Source: Desulfitobacterium sp050251735
Lineage (GTDB): Bacteria > Bacillota > Desulfitobacteriia > Desulfitobacteriales > Desulfitobacteriaceae
Direction of reading: 5' to 3'
DNA: 64,000 bases
NCBI GenBank assembly: GCA_050251735.1
Contig: JBFWMF010000001.1
Location: 62,001-126,000 of the forward strand
Shown: positions 53,560 to 61,890 of the stretch, in pieces
Layout: each line of letters begins with the position of its first letter
How positions within the stretch are numbered: position 1 is the stretch's first letter
Made by a program: the position numbers and the translations under genes
The notes under the pieces: model-generated
What the model was told of the DNA's origin: nothing
The model's input: only the letters and a program-made list of their open reading frames with translations
Databases searched by the model: none

Positions 53560-53757
53560 TTGATAACCAAGGATATGACTGTGGGTCAAGTCTTACGCAC
53601 CTACCCTCAGACGGTTCAAACCTTTCTTGAGTTAGGTATGCACTGTTTGGGTTGCCCTTCATCCTCTCTGGAAAGCATCGAAGGCGCAGCGCTTACTCAT
53701 GGCAAAAAACCGGATGAATTAGTGGAGCATTTGAATAAAGTCATTACAGCAAATTAG
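53560..53757 (+). CDS. DUF1858 small protein
   Basis: 65 aa, TTG start behind ATAGGAGGCTGTTACA. The domain is recognisable from DMTVGQVLRTYPQTVQTFLELGMHCLGCPSS with its CLGC pair. DUF1858 proteins occur beside hybrid-cluster and Fe-S repair proteins; the role is not known. It has its own promoter and terminator, so it is regulated alone. Confidence 0.85.
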   Translation: MITKDMTVGQVLRTYPQTVQTFLELGMHCLGCPSSSLESIEGAALTHGKKPDELVEHLNKVITAN

Positions 53758-53795
53758 CAGCTTCGGTTAAAACTGTTGATCTTAGATAATTAGGG

Positions 53796-53832
53796 AAGCC
53801 TATTTGTGAGTACGCACAAAATAGGCTTTTTT
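53796..53832 (+). terminator. Terminator after the DUF1858 gene
   Basis: AAGCCTATTTGTG pairs with CACAAAATAGGCTT (one bulged base) around AGTACG, followed by TTTTT. Confidence 0.9.
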
Positions 53833-53911
53833 CACTACAAAATAGGTGTCGTGCTTTTGGGTTTATTAATTATGGCTAATAACAGAGTGAATTAATAAGG
53901 CGAGGGGAGAG

Positions 53912-55303
53912 ATGGCGATGGAACGGTATCAGGTAGGTATCTTAGGGGGAGGACCAGGAGGATATGTTTGCGCCTTGCGAGCAGCTCAGCTTGGCTTGTC
54001 TGTGATTCTCATCGAGGAAGGACGTCTTGGCGGGACCTGCTTGAACAAAGGCTGTATTCCTACGAAGACCTTGGTCAAAAGTGCTGAGCTTTGGCGAGAG
54101 CTAAAGCATATTGAAGACTTCGGTATCACGATTCACGATGCGGGTTTTGATTTCTCGCGGATCATGGCGCGAAAGGATCAGGTGGTGGATACCCTGGTGG
54201 GGGGCATTGAACAACTCCTAAAGGCCAAAAAGATTAATGTGGTCAAGGCTTGGGGTGAGGCTAAAGAAGCGGGTTATCTGGAAGTCCATTCCGAAACTGG
54301 CGCGGATCGTATACAGGTTGATAACCTTGTTTTGGCTACGGGCTCACTTCCCGCAAGTATACCCATACCGGGGGCGGAGCTGCCGGGAGTGGTCACTAGC
54401 GAAGAAATTCTCGAACAAAAGACGCTGCCTGACAGCTTGGTCATCATCGGTGGGGGAGTCATCGGCTTAGAATTTGCCTCCATCTATCATGAGCTTGGGG
54501 TCCAGGTAAGCGTCATAGAGATGCTTCCTACCCTCCTCCCCATGATTGATGAGGAGATTCCTAAACGTTTAACTCCCTTGCTTAAGAAAAGTGGTATCCA
54601 GATTCTTACGAAAACCTCGGTCAAAGAAATTAGTAGCACAGACGGGGGTTTGCTTGTCCATGTTGAAGATCCTAAAGGACTAAAAGAATTGCCGGCTCAG
54701 CAAGTGCTTTTGGCCACCGGAAGAAAGCCAAATCTGCGCGGAGTTCATGCGGAGACCTTAGGGCTTGAGCTTGAACGGGGAGCCATTAAAGTCAATGGAC
54801 AGATGCAAACTTCCGTCCCGAAGGTCTATGCCATTGGGGATGTTGTCGGCGGGACAATGCTTGCCCATGTTGCTTCGATGCATGGTATGATAGCGGCTGA
54901 GCATATTGCCGGAAAACAGGTGACGATGGAGGGTCGGGCGATTCCCAGTGCGATTTTTACATATCCGGAAATCGCTACGGTAGGAGAAACCGAACAAGCT
55001 TTAAAGGCTTCGGGAAAAGCCTATAAGGTCAGTAAATTTCCTTTCAGTGCCAATGGCAAAGCCTTAGCACTGGGAGAAGTCATGGGTCTGGTGAAGCTTC
55101 TTGCCAGTGAGGAGGGTGTAGTGCTTGGTGCAAGTATTATGGGACCTCAGGCAAGCAGCCTGATTCAAGAATGTGTTCTCGCCGTGGAAAAAGGCTTATC
55201 GGCGGAAGACCTAGCGAAAACCATTCATGCCCATCCGACATTACCGGAAGCCATTATGGAGGCAGCCCATGGAATTTTCGAGAAGCCGCTGCATTTAGCC
55301 TAG
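53912..55303 (+). CDS. lpd: Dihydrolipoamide dehydrogenase
   Basis: 463 aa. The FAD-binding GGGPGGYVCALRAAQ leads to the redox disulfide Cys43/Cys48 in GGTCLNKGCIPTKTLV, an NAD domain (VIIGGGVIGLEFASIYHELG), GDVVGGTMLAHVAS and the C-terminal catalytic His-Glu pair in HAHPTLPEAIMEA. It reoxidises dihydrolipoyl groups of 2-oxoacid dehydrogenase or glycine cleavage complexes; no other subunit is nearby. ATG at 53912 behind GCGAGGGGAGAG. Confidence 0.93.
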   Translation: MAMERYQVGILGGGPGGYVCALRAAQLGLSVILIEEGRLGGTCLNKGCIPTKTLVKSAELWRELKHIEDFGITIHDAGFDFSRIMARKDQVVDTLVGGIEQLLKAKKINVVKAWGEAKEAGYLEVHSETGADRIQVDNLVLATGSLPASIPIPGAELPGVVTSEEILEQKTLPDSLVIIGGGVIGLEFASIYHELGVQVSVIEMLPTLLPMIDEEIPKRLTPLLKKSGIQILTKTSVKEISSTDGGLLVHVEDPKGLKELPAQQVLLATGRKPNLRGVHAETLGLELERGAIKVNGQMQTSVPKVYAIGDVVGGTMLAHVASMHGMIAAEHIAGKQVTMEGRAIPSAIFTYPEIATVGETEQALKASGKAYKVSKFPFSANGKALALGEVMGLVKLLASEEGVVLGASIMGPQASSLIQECVLAVEKGLSAEDLAKTIHAHPTLPEAIMEAAHGIFEKPLHLA

Positions 55304-55316
55304 ACGATCTAGTTGA

Positions 55317-55361
55317 GGGAGTACGGCGTAGCATCCAAAGAGCTTGCCCACTCCCTTTTTT
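55317..55361 (+). terminator. Terminator after lpd
   Basis: GGGAGT and GGC on the left arm pair with GCC and ACTCCC on the right, with a bulge, followed by six T. Confidence 0.8.
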
Positions 55362-55420
55362 GTCCTCCATTCATAGTGTCTGTTCAATTAGATAAAAGAA
55401 GAAAGAAAAAAAGAAAGAAA

Positions 55421-55473
55421 TCTCCGAACGAATCGCAGAAAGCATGGACTAACGTTCGGAGATAAAGTATAAT
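55421..55473 (+). promoter_or_regulatory. PurR-type inverted PurBoxes overlapping a promoter
   Basis: TCTCCGAACG (55421-55430) and its exact complement (55453-55462) are two CCGAAC PurBox cores in inverted orientation. TGGACT (55445-55450), 17 bases and a perfect TATAAT (55468-55473) form the promoter. The right box lies in the spacer, so a bound repressor would block the polymerase. Core spacing is 24 bases, one or two more than usual in Bacillus. Confidence 0.6.
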
Positions 55474-55551
55474 ACATTCATTAAATAAATGCTGTTTGAT
55501 GTCTGGTTAAGACGAAAAACGGCAAGATATCAATAAACAGGAGGAATCAGG

Positions 55552-56964
55552 GTGGAAAACTTTTTTAAACTAAGGGAAAACGGCACCAATGTTCGTACTG
55601 AGCTCGTTGCCGGACTAACAACCTTTTTCGCAATGGCCTACATCATTATGGTTAATCCAGCAATGCTCTCACAAGCGGGTATGCCCTGGGGTGCAGTATT
55701 CTTGGCGACGATTATTGCGTCGGTTATTGGAACTTTGGTTATGGGTCTGGTTGCTAATGTACCTTACGCCCAGGCACCTGGTATGGGTCTCAATGCATTT
55801 TTTGTATTTACGGTTGTATTTGGATTGGGCTTTACTTGGCAAGAAGCACTTGCGATGGTTTTCTTATGCGGTATTATTAATATTTTAATCACAGTGACAA
55901 GCATTCGGAAAAAGATTATTACTGCTATCCCGTCAAGTCTACAGAACGCTATCGGTGGCGGTATTGGTATCTTCATCGCTTATATCGGGATTAAAAACGC
56001 TGGTTTACTTTCTTTTACCTCCGATCCTGGAACCTATGTCCAACTGGGTGAAGCTGGAACGGTTATCGCAAGTTCGCGTGCCATTCCCGGGCTGGTGACC
56101 TTGAATTCGGCTCCGGTACTTCTAGCTATTTTCGGTCTTATCCTTACCGTTATTTTGCTTATTCGCAATGTGAAAGGTGCAATATTAATTGGAATTGCCG
56201 TGACTGCTTTAGCAGGTGTCCCCCTGGGAATTACCCATATGGGTTCTTCTATCAGCTTCAGCCAAGCTCTCGCGGAGCTGCCACAAACCTTTTTGGCAGC
56301 CTTTGGTAATCCTGGCTTAGGCTCACTTTTTAGCGACCCTGCCAAAATCCCGCTTGTCTTAGTCACCATTTTTGCGTTTAGCTTGTCGGACACATTTGAC
56401 ACTATTGGCACATTTATCGGCACGGGTCGTAGCTCAGGAATCTTCTCGGAAGCGGACCAATTAGCGCTGGAAACCAGTAAAGGTTTCAACTCCAAAATGG
56501 ATAAGGCTCTTTTTGCTGATGCCATTGCTACCTCCGTGGGCGCTGTCTTCGGTACCTCAAACACTACCACTTATGTGGAGAGTGCAGCAGGTATTGGTGC
56601 CGGCGGACGCACAGGCTTGACCAGTGTTGTTGTCGCTATTCTCTTTGCCGTGAGCGCTTTCTTAGCTCCGGTACTAAGTGCTATCCCAAGTGTGGCAACT
56701 GCCCCGGCCTTGATTATTGTGGGGATTATGATGCTTTCTTCCTTTAAAGAAATTAAGTGGGGAGATTTAAGTGAAGCTATTCCCGTTTTCTTTGCCGGTA
56801 TTTTCATGGCTCTGTGCTACAGTATTTCCTACGGTATTGCTACAGGATTTATCTTCTACTGCATCGTTAAGATTGTTAAAGGTGAGGCAAAAGATGTTAG
56901 TCCCGTATTGTGGGTCTCAACACTTCTGTTTATCCTGAACTTTATTCTCTTAGGGAGACTCTAA
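55552..56964 (+). CDS. Hypoxanthine/guanine permease, NCS2 AzgA type
   Basis: 470 aa with about 12-14 membrane helices. Family segments are TFFAMAYIIMVNPAMLSQAG, QAPGMGLNAFFVFTVVFG, AFSLSDTFDTIGTFIGTG and SNTTTYVESAAGIGAGGRTG. It imports purine bases with protons, like PbuG. GTG start behind AGGAGGAATCAGG. The PurBox-like operator supports purine control. A strong terminator follows. Confidence 0.92.
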   Translation: MENFFKLRENGTNVRTELVAGLTTFFAMAYIIMVNPAMLSQAGMPWGAVFLATIIASVIGTLVMGLVANVPYAQAPGMGLNAFFVFTVVFGLGFTWQEALAMVFLCGIINILITVTSIRKKIITAIPSSLQNAIGGGIGIFIAYIGIKNAGLLSFTSDPGTYVQLGEAGTVIASSRAIPGLVTLNSAPVLLAIFGLILTVILLIRNVKGAILIGIAVTALAGVPLGITHMGSSISFSQALAELPQTFLAAFGNPGLGSLFSDPAKIPLVLVTIFAFSLSDTFDTIGTFIGTGRSSGIFSEADQLALETSKGFNSKMDKALFADAIATSVGAVFGTSNTTTYVESAAGIGAGGRTGLTSVVVAILFAVSAFLAPVLSAIPSVATAPALIIVGIMMLSSFKEIKWGDLSEAIPVFFAGIFMALCYSISYGIATGFIFYCIVKIVKGEAKDVSPVLWVSTLLFILNFILLGRL

Positions 56965-56993
56965 ACTCAAAGATTCAATTAGCCTGACTCGGG

Positions 56994-57041
56994 GAGGATG
57001 GCAAGCTGCTTTTAAAGCAGTTTGGTATCCTCTCTTTTTTT
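56994..57041 (+). terminator. Terminator after the purine permease gene
   Basis: GAGGAT, GCAA and CTGCTTT on the left pair with AAAGCAG, TTTG and ATCCTC on the right, followed by seven T. Confidence 0.92.
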
Positions 57042-57081
57042 GTTTGGATTGGGACAGGGCTATTGCCCCAGAGAAGTCTCC

Positions 57082-57292
57082 AGGATTTTGCTTTACGCGT
57101 TCACTCTGTAAGCTGCGCGCACCCGTTCTAACGCTCAAGCACTTCGCTCCGTCGGGACGCCGGCTAAATCGGCTCCTGCCTCGTAGCCGGTTGGAAACGT
57201 CCTGTTTCCAACCCGACTCCGCTGTGTGCTTTTCGCGAAGAACGGGTAGTTGCTCGCTTAGAAGCCGTTCTCTGCTGTAAATCAAAATCCTT
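57082..57292 (+). repeat. Structured interspersed element, copy C
   Basis: Ends AGGATTTTGCTTTACGC and the complement of AAGGATTTTGATTTACAGC pair with few mismatches and match copy B more than copy A. The stem contains ACCCGTTCT on both arms as in A. The first inner hairpin has stem CCGGCTA/TAGCCGG, a different sequence from B but still fully paired, around AATCGGCTCCTGCCTCG. The second hairpin GGTTGGAAAC-GTCCT-GTTTCCAACC lies at 57189-57213. Situated in the 875-base gap between the purine permease and mraZ, after the permease terminator. Confidence 0.85.
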
Positions 57293-57397
57293 GGGATGTT
57301 TCTGGGGATTGGCTTCAGTCTAAATCTTAGTGGTGCAGTCAAGTTGAATGCCCGGTTTCCTTGTCTGGTCCCATTCCATATTTCCCCAAAACCTATC

Positions 57398-57676
57398 TTG
57401 AAAAGACCCGTAAGCGTAGCTTCTCACACAATAGTGAACGATTTTAGCGGAGGGGCTGTTAAGCGAACGAGGATTTCGGGGGTAGCGGAGCCGCCGGTTC
57501 ACATGCAGAAAGCAAAAGGGTTTGGCAACGAAAGTGTCCAGTGGACATTTTCGCCGAGGCGGAATCCACCGATGATGCTTACCCGCCGAGGATTCTCCCC
57601 GAAATTAAAGTGAGGTGACCCCGGAGCTACTGAGTGAACGATGTGTGAGTAGCTACTTGACCCGAATCTTTTAAGC
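57398..57676 (+). repeat. Structured interspersed element, type D (same ends as copy A, other interior)
   Basis: The left GTAGCTTCTCACACA (57416-57430) and the right TGTGTGAGTAGCTAC (57642-57656) pair at 14 of 15 bases and match the ends of copy A; the flanks (CTTGAAAAGACCCGTAAGC and GACCCGAATCTT) also match A's flanks. The interior is different. It has a hairpin CGAAAGTGTCC-AGT-GGACATTTTCG (57529-57553) in the centre and GC-rich segments around it. The gaps around C and D (57293-57397, 57677-57783) hold nothing else I can identify. Confidence 0.75.
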
Positions 57677-57783
57677 ATTAGCGGATGGGACAGCGCCCCA
57701 GACTAGGACTTTCTTCCCTATTTCAAACTTTTTCTTAAAAAGAGGAGATAGAAAGAAGGAATATCCCTCCGAATGGAGAATAA

Positions 57784-57818
57784 GTGGGTTAAAGTGGAGT
57801 AAAGTGGAGTAAAGTGTT
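57784..57818 (+). promoter_or_regulatory. MraZ operator boxes
   Basis: GTGGG (57784), GTGGA (57794), GTGGA (57804) and GTGTT (57814) follow each other with an exact 10-base period, the spacing known for MraZ target sites (TGGGN5 repeats). They end 22 bases before mraZ, consistent with autoregulation of the dcw cluster. Confidence 0.75.
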
Positions 57819-57839
57819 TGTGCTGTGGGGTGAAAGAAC

Positions 57840-58271
57840 ATGTTCATGGGGGAATACCTCCATACGATCGATGGAAAAGGTCGGTTGATTGTACCGGCAA
57901 AGTTCCGAGAAGCCTTGGGCGAGCGATTTATTGCCACTAAAGGCTTAGATCACTGTCTCTTTGTTTACCCCCAAGAGGAGTGGAAGATCCTCGAAGAAAA
58001 ACTTCGCGCTCTACCCTTTACCCAACAGGATGCACGAGCATTTGTTCGTTTCTTCTTTTCAGGGGCTACTGAATGCGAGATAGATAAGCAAGGGAGAATT
58101 CTTTTACCTGCAAACTTGCGGGAATATGCCCAGCTTGATAAAGATGTGGTATTGGTCGGAGTCTCCTCGCGAGTGGAGATTTGGAGTCAAGGCCTTTGGG
58201 CAGACTATTCTCGTCAGGCTGAAGATGCCTATGCTAGTGCAGCAGAGTCTTTAGTGAACCTGGGAATATAG
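57840..58271 (+). CDS. mraZ: Transcriptional regulator MraZ
   Basis: 143 aa. Two SpoVT/AbrB-like halves: the first with EYLHTIDGKGRLIVPAKFREALG, the second with ATECEIDKQGRILLPANLREYA. MraZ binds its own promoter and heads the division and cell wall cluster. ATG at 57840 behind GGGGTGAAAGAAC; a second ATG two codons later is possible. 17 bases to rsmH. Confidence 0.95.
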   Translation: MFMGEYLHTIDGKGRLIVPAKFREALGERFIATKGLDHCLFVYPQEEWKILEEKLRALPFTQQDARAFVRFFFSGATECEIDKQGRILLPANLREYAQLDKDVVLVGVSSRVEIWSQGLWADYSRQAEDAYASAAESLVNLGI

Positions 58272-58288
58272 AGAAGAGGTCGAATGCT

Positions 58289-59221
58289 TTGGAGTTTCAT
58301 CATGTCACGGTGTTATTGAAAGAAACAGTTGCAGGGGTTATCAAGGATCCCTCCGGAACTTATGTGGATTGCACTTTAGGAGGTGCCGGACATAGCGCCT
58401 TGCTATTGTCTCAACTAAGCAGCGCGGGTAAACTGGTGGGTTTAGATCAAGATCCTTTAGCCATCGCCAACGCACGACTTAAATTTAAGGAAGACCCTCG
58501 AGTTTTTCTGGTCAACCGCAACTTTGAATCCCTGGAAGAGTCATTACAATCTCTTGAGCTTTTGCCTGTTCAAGGTATTCTCTTTGATCTTGGGGTATCA
58601 TCTCCTCAGTTGGATGAGGCAGAGCGGGGATTTAGTTATATGCAAGACGCCGAACTGGATATGCGGATGAATCCACAGAATCCTATATCGGCAAAGGTTA
58701 TAGTCAACGAATGGACCCCAGGACAACTCTCTGAGATCCTCTGGAAGTATGGAGAAGAGAAATGGTCGAAACGGATCGTTGAATTTATTGTTAACGCTCG
58801 AGAGCAAGGTTCGATCGAGACCACTGGGGAGTTAGTAGATATTATTAAAAAAGCGATCCCGGCAGGGGCTCGCCGAGAGGGGCCTCACCCGGCGAAAAGA
58901 ACCTTTCAAGCTCTTAGAATTGCCGTGAACGACGAGCTGGGAGTCTTAGAAAGGACCTTGGATCAGGTGATACGCTGTCTTGCCCCCGGTGGGAGGGTAG
59001 GAGTCATAACCTTTCACTCCTTGGAAGATCGCATTGTGAAAGAGAAGATGAACTCTTGGTTAGGGAGATGCAGTTGTCCTCCGAGTTTTCCCATATGTCA
59101 ATGTAACGCAAAACCTTTAGCGCGTTTAATCAATAGAAAACCTATTTTGCCTAGTTCTCAAGAGGTTGAGGAAAACCCTCGAGCCCGCAGTGCCAAGCTG
59201 AGAATAGCCGAAAAACTATGA
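58289..59221 (+). CDS. rsmH: 16S rRNA m4C1402 methyltransferase RsmH (MraW)
   Basis: 310 aa, TTG start behind AAGAGGTCGAATGC. The SAM motif YVDCTLGGAGHS and the family blocks FDLGVSSPQLDEAERGFSY, HPAKRTFQALRIAVNDEL and FHSLEDRIVK are all present. It methylates the ribosomal P site. Standard second gene of the dcw cluster. Confidence 0.95.
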   Translation: MEFHHVTVLLKETVAGVIKDPSGTYVDCTLGGAGHSALLLSQLSSAGKLVGLDQDPLAIANARLKFKEDPRVFLVNRNFESLEESLQSLELLPVQGILFDLGVSSPQLDEAERGFSYMQDAELDMRMNPQNPISAKVIVNEWTPGQLSEILWKYGEEKWSKRIVEFIVNAREQGSIETTGELVDIIKKAIPAGARREGPHPAKRTFQALRIAVNDELGVLERTLDQVIRCLAPGGRVGVITFHSLEDRIVKEKMNSWLGRCSCPPSFPICQCNAKPLARLINRKPILPSSQEVEENPRARSAKLRIAEKL

Positions 59222-59262
59222 ACTAGAATTTGAAGTATAAAGAGAACGGAGGGGGAATACCT

Positions 59263-59742
59263 TTGGTAGTAGCGCAGGAAAAAATTGAATGGGAACAGCC
59301 CATAGAGGAATCACCCCGCAAAGCGAAAAGGCCCGTCCGTCGCCAGAGGCCCCGTTCTCACTGGAAAAGTATTCTTATTTTAAGCTTAGTGGTGACCCTA
59401 GCAACGGTATTCGCTGTGGAAACCATTAATCTTACGGTGGTTAAGGGAGCCCAAATTCGGGGAATGCAAAGAGAGATTACGGCCCTTGAGGCGAACAATG
59501 ATCTCTTGGAAGCGCAAGTGGATAAATTGCGTTCCGTAAGTCGGATTGAAAGTGCGGCACTTGCCATGGGCATGGAAAAACCTGCGGGAACGGTCTATGT
59601 GGCTGGAACATTACCTGTCGCCAAGACAGAAAAGGGCGTCCAGTCAGCTCCAGCCGTACAGGAAGAGGTTGTCCAAGAACCTTCTGCAATTGAGCAAATA
59701 TCGCAGAAATTTACCAGTTTCTTTGCTTCCACACAACGATAA
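59263..59742 (+). CDS. ftsL: Cell division protein FtsL
   Basis: 159 aa. A basic N-terminal tail (KAKRPVRRQRPRSHWK) precedes one membrane helix (~37-57) and an extracytoplasmic coiled coil (MQREITALEANNDLLEAQVD). The usual role is assembly of the divisome with FtsB/DivIC. The TTG at 59263, behind GGAGGGGGAATACC, is preferred over a TTG at 59230. Naming rests on position and layout, because FtsL sequences diverge. Confidence 0.85.
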   Translation: MVVAQEKIEWEQPIEESPRKAKRPVRRQRPRSHWKSILILSLVVTLATVFAVETINLTVVKGAQIRGMQREITALEANNDLLEAQVDKLRSVSRIESAALAMGMEKPAGTVYVAGTLPVAKTEKGVQSAPAVQEEVVQEPSAIEQISQKFTSFFASTQR

Positions 59743-59794
59743 TAGACAAAAGCGGTAGAGTTTACGGTGACGCCCTAAAATAGGGGGTGGGACA

Positions 59795-61840
59795 TTGAGT
59801 CCTTATGTTGTCATGCGTAAACGTATCGCTTTTCTTTTTTTCTGTGTTAGTGCTTTTTTGGTGGTATTAATTGTCCGGCTGGCCTTTGTACAATTAGCTC
59901 AAGGGGCAATTCTCAGTGATAAGGCTGATGAAAGTCATTTCCGAGGTGTACCGGTTGCCGCTAAAAGGGGTAATATTGAAGATCGCAATGGGGATGTTCT
60001 CGCTATGAGTGTGAGCACCGAGACAGTGTATGCCGTTCCGGCTCAGGTAAGGTCTTCGAAACGAGCTGAAGAAATTGCTCACACCTTATCAGGAATACTG
60101 GAAATGCAGCCGGAGCAGGTTCTTGAGAAAATCACCAAGCGCTCGGCCCTTGAGTATGTGAAAAAAAGAGTCACTGCAGAGGTTGCTACTCAAGTACGAG
60201 CCTTAGAGCTACCTGGGATCGGCGTTACCGAAGATAGTGTGCGTTATTATCCTAATGGGACATTAGCTGCCCATATTATTGGTTTTGCGGGGATTGACAA
60301 CCAGGGGTTGGAAGGAATAGAGTTGACTAGGGATTCAGCGTTGATTGGTGTGCCGGGGGCAGTCTTGACTGAGTTTGCTGCCAATGGAATTCCTTTGCCG
60401 TTTGCCAATCAGATGTATGTCACGCCCAAAAACGGCAACACGGTCCGCTTGACCATCGATAAGAATATCCAAGCCTTTGCTGAGCGTGAACTGCAGAAAT
60501 TAATGTCAGGACAAGGAGCGAATATGAATGGGCAAGCCCCCAAAAGTGCCTCCATCCTTGTTATGGACCCCACTACAGGGGAAGTCTTGGCATTAGCATC
60601 AGCACCTACTTATGACCCGAATTATTACCAGAATTATGAACAAAGTACGCGACGCAATATTGCCATCCAAAATGGCTATGAGCCGGGATCGACCTTCAAG
60701 ATTATCACCTTGGCAGCTGCTCTTGAAGAAAAGAAAATCAGCCCTAATGGCAGTTTCTTTGATCCGGGTGGCATCACCATCCTCGGTAAAACGGTTCATT
60801 GCTGGAAGCATGGGGGACATGGAAGTCAGACCTTCACACAAGTGGTGGAGAATTCCTGCAACCCGGGTTTTGTGGAAATGGGTCAGCGTTTAGGTACAGA
60901 TAAATTCTATAAGTACCTTGCTGATTTTGGCTTTGGCAAGAAGACGGGAATCGAAATGTCCGGAGAAGCTGTGGGGATCTTAGCTAATAAGAAGAGAGCC
61001 ACCGCCTTAGATTTAGCCACCATGTCCATTGGGCAAACCAATAATGTGACCGCGATTCAGCTTCTTACAGCTGTTTCAGCAGTGGCAAATGGTGGAACCT
61101 TAATGAAGCCACAATTAGTCAAAGAGATTGTGGGTCCCACCGGAAAAGTAATTGAGTCCTTTGAGCCCCAAGAAGTGCATCGCGTGATTAAGGAGGAAAC
61201 CTCCAAAACAGCCCGCCAGATGCTAGAGTCTGTAGTAACTAATGGCACGGGCTATCGGGCCTTTCTGCCTGGCTATCGGGTAGCAGGTAAGACTGGGACC
61301 GCCCAGAAAGTTGCTAACGGGGCGTATATCCAAGGGGAGTATGTAGCTTCCTTCATAGCCTTTGCCCCAGCGGACAATCCGAAGTTAGCCATTCTTTGCG
61401 TGATTGACGGCGTGCCTTTTTATGGGGGTTCAGTAGCAGCTCCACCTGTAAGAGGAGTTTTGTTGGACTCCTTGAAATACTTAAATGTGGAGATGGATAT
61501 GAAAGCTCCTTTAACCCTTGGCAAACCACGCCTAGATATGGTTATTCCTCCGATTAAAAAGGCTGCAAAGGTGCCTTCTGTGCTGGGTCTAACTTATGCC
61601 GAAGCCGATAAGGAGCTTAAGAAGGCTGGGTTTACAATTATGACCGAAGGAAACGGTAGTATTGTTTTGGATCAAATTCCCCATGCGGATTCACTTGTCG
61701 AAGCTCAATCATCAGTTCTGGTCTATCTTGGTTCGGAGGCGGGTTCTCCAACGACAGGAAATTGGTGGGCTATCGAGGAAGAACTGGATGTGGATATTCC
61801 AACTCTACTGCAAATGAACTGGAGGCTACCCTTAAGATAA
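59795..61840 (+). CDS. Class B penicillin-binding protein with PASTA domain (SpoVD/FtsI type)
   Basis: 681 aa, TTG start behind GGGGGTGGGACA. One membrane helix (~10-30) precedes the dimerisation domain (GNIEDRNGDVLAMSV), then the transpeptidase domain with Ser299 in EPGSTFKI, SCN and KTGT boxes (ENSCNPG, AGKTGTAQK), and a C-terminal PASTA domain (VPSVLGLTYAEADKELKKAG). It crosslinks peptidoglycan at the septum or the spore. The PASTA tail favours SpoVD or PbpB of Bacillus; which one cannot be decided here. Confidence 0.9.
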   Translation: MSPYVVMRKRIAFLFFCVSAFLVVLIVRLAFVQLAQGAILSDKADESHFRGVPVAAKRGNIEDRNGDVLAMSVSTETVYAVPAQVRSSKRAEEIAHTLSGILEMQPEQVLEKITKRSALEYVKKRVTAEVATQVRALELPGIGVTEDSVRYYPNGTLAAHIIGFAGIDNQGLEGIELTRDSALIGVPGAVLTEFAANGIPLPFANQMYVTPKNGNTVRLTIDKNIQAFAERELQKLMSGQGANMNGQAPKSASILVMDPTTGEVLALASAPTYDPNYYQNYEQSTRRNIAIQNGYEPGSTFKIITLAAALEEKKISPNGSFFDPGGITILGKTVHCWKHGGHGSQTFTQVVENSCNPGFVEMGQRLGTDKFYKYLADFGFGKKTGIEMSGEAVGILANKKRATALDLATMSIGQTNNVTAIQLLTAVSAVANGGTLMKPQLVKEIVGPTGKVIESFEPQEVHRVIKEETSKTARQMLESVVTNGTGYRAFLPGYRVAGKTGTAQKVANGAYIQGEYVASFIAFAPADNPKLAILCVIDGVPFYGGSVAAPPVRGVLLDSLKYLNVEMDMKAPLTLGKPRLDMVIPPIKKAAKVPSVLGLTYAEADKELKKAGFTIMTEGNGSIVLDQIPHADSLVEAQSSVLVYLGSEAGSPTTGNWWAIEEELDVDIPTLLQMNWRLPLR

Positions 61841-61890
61841 TAATGATTGCAATAAATTTTTACTGTCTATACTAGAGCTGAAAGGTAGTG

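Noticed and set aside
55421..55551. Possible purine riboswitch before the permease
   Set aside because: The conserved purine riboswitch loops were not found; the inverted repeat overlaps the promoter and matches PurBox cores instead.
56950..57342. 130-codon minus-strand frame over copy C
   Set aside because: It lies across the terminator and the palindromic element, has no SD and resembles only the frames of the other copies.
39821..57656. Possible CRISPR array from repeated palindromic units
   Set aside because: The units are kilobases apart, ~205 bases long and not regularly spaced; no cas gene is present.
57784..57818. Short tandem repeat as a simple-sequence artefact
   Set aside because: The 10-base period with GTGG cores upstream of mraZ matches the known MraZ operator, so it is listed as regulatory.
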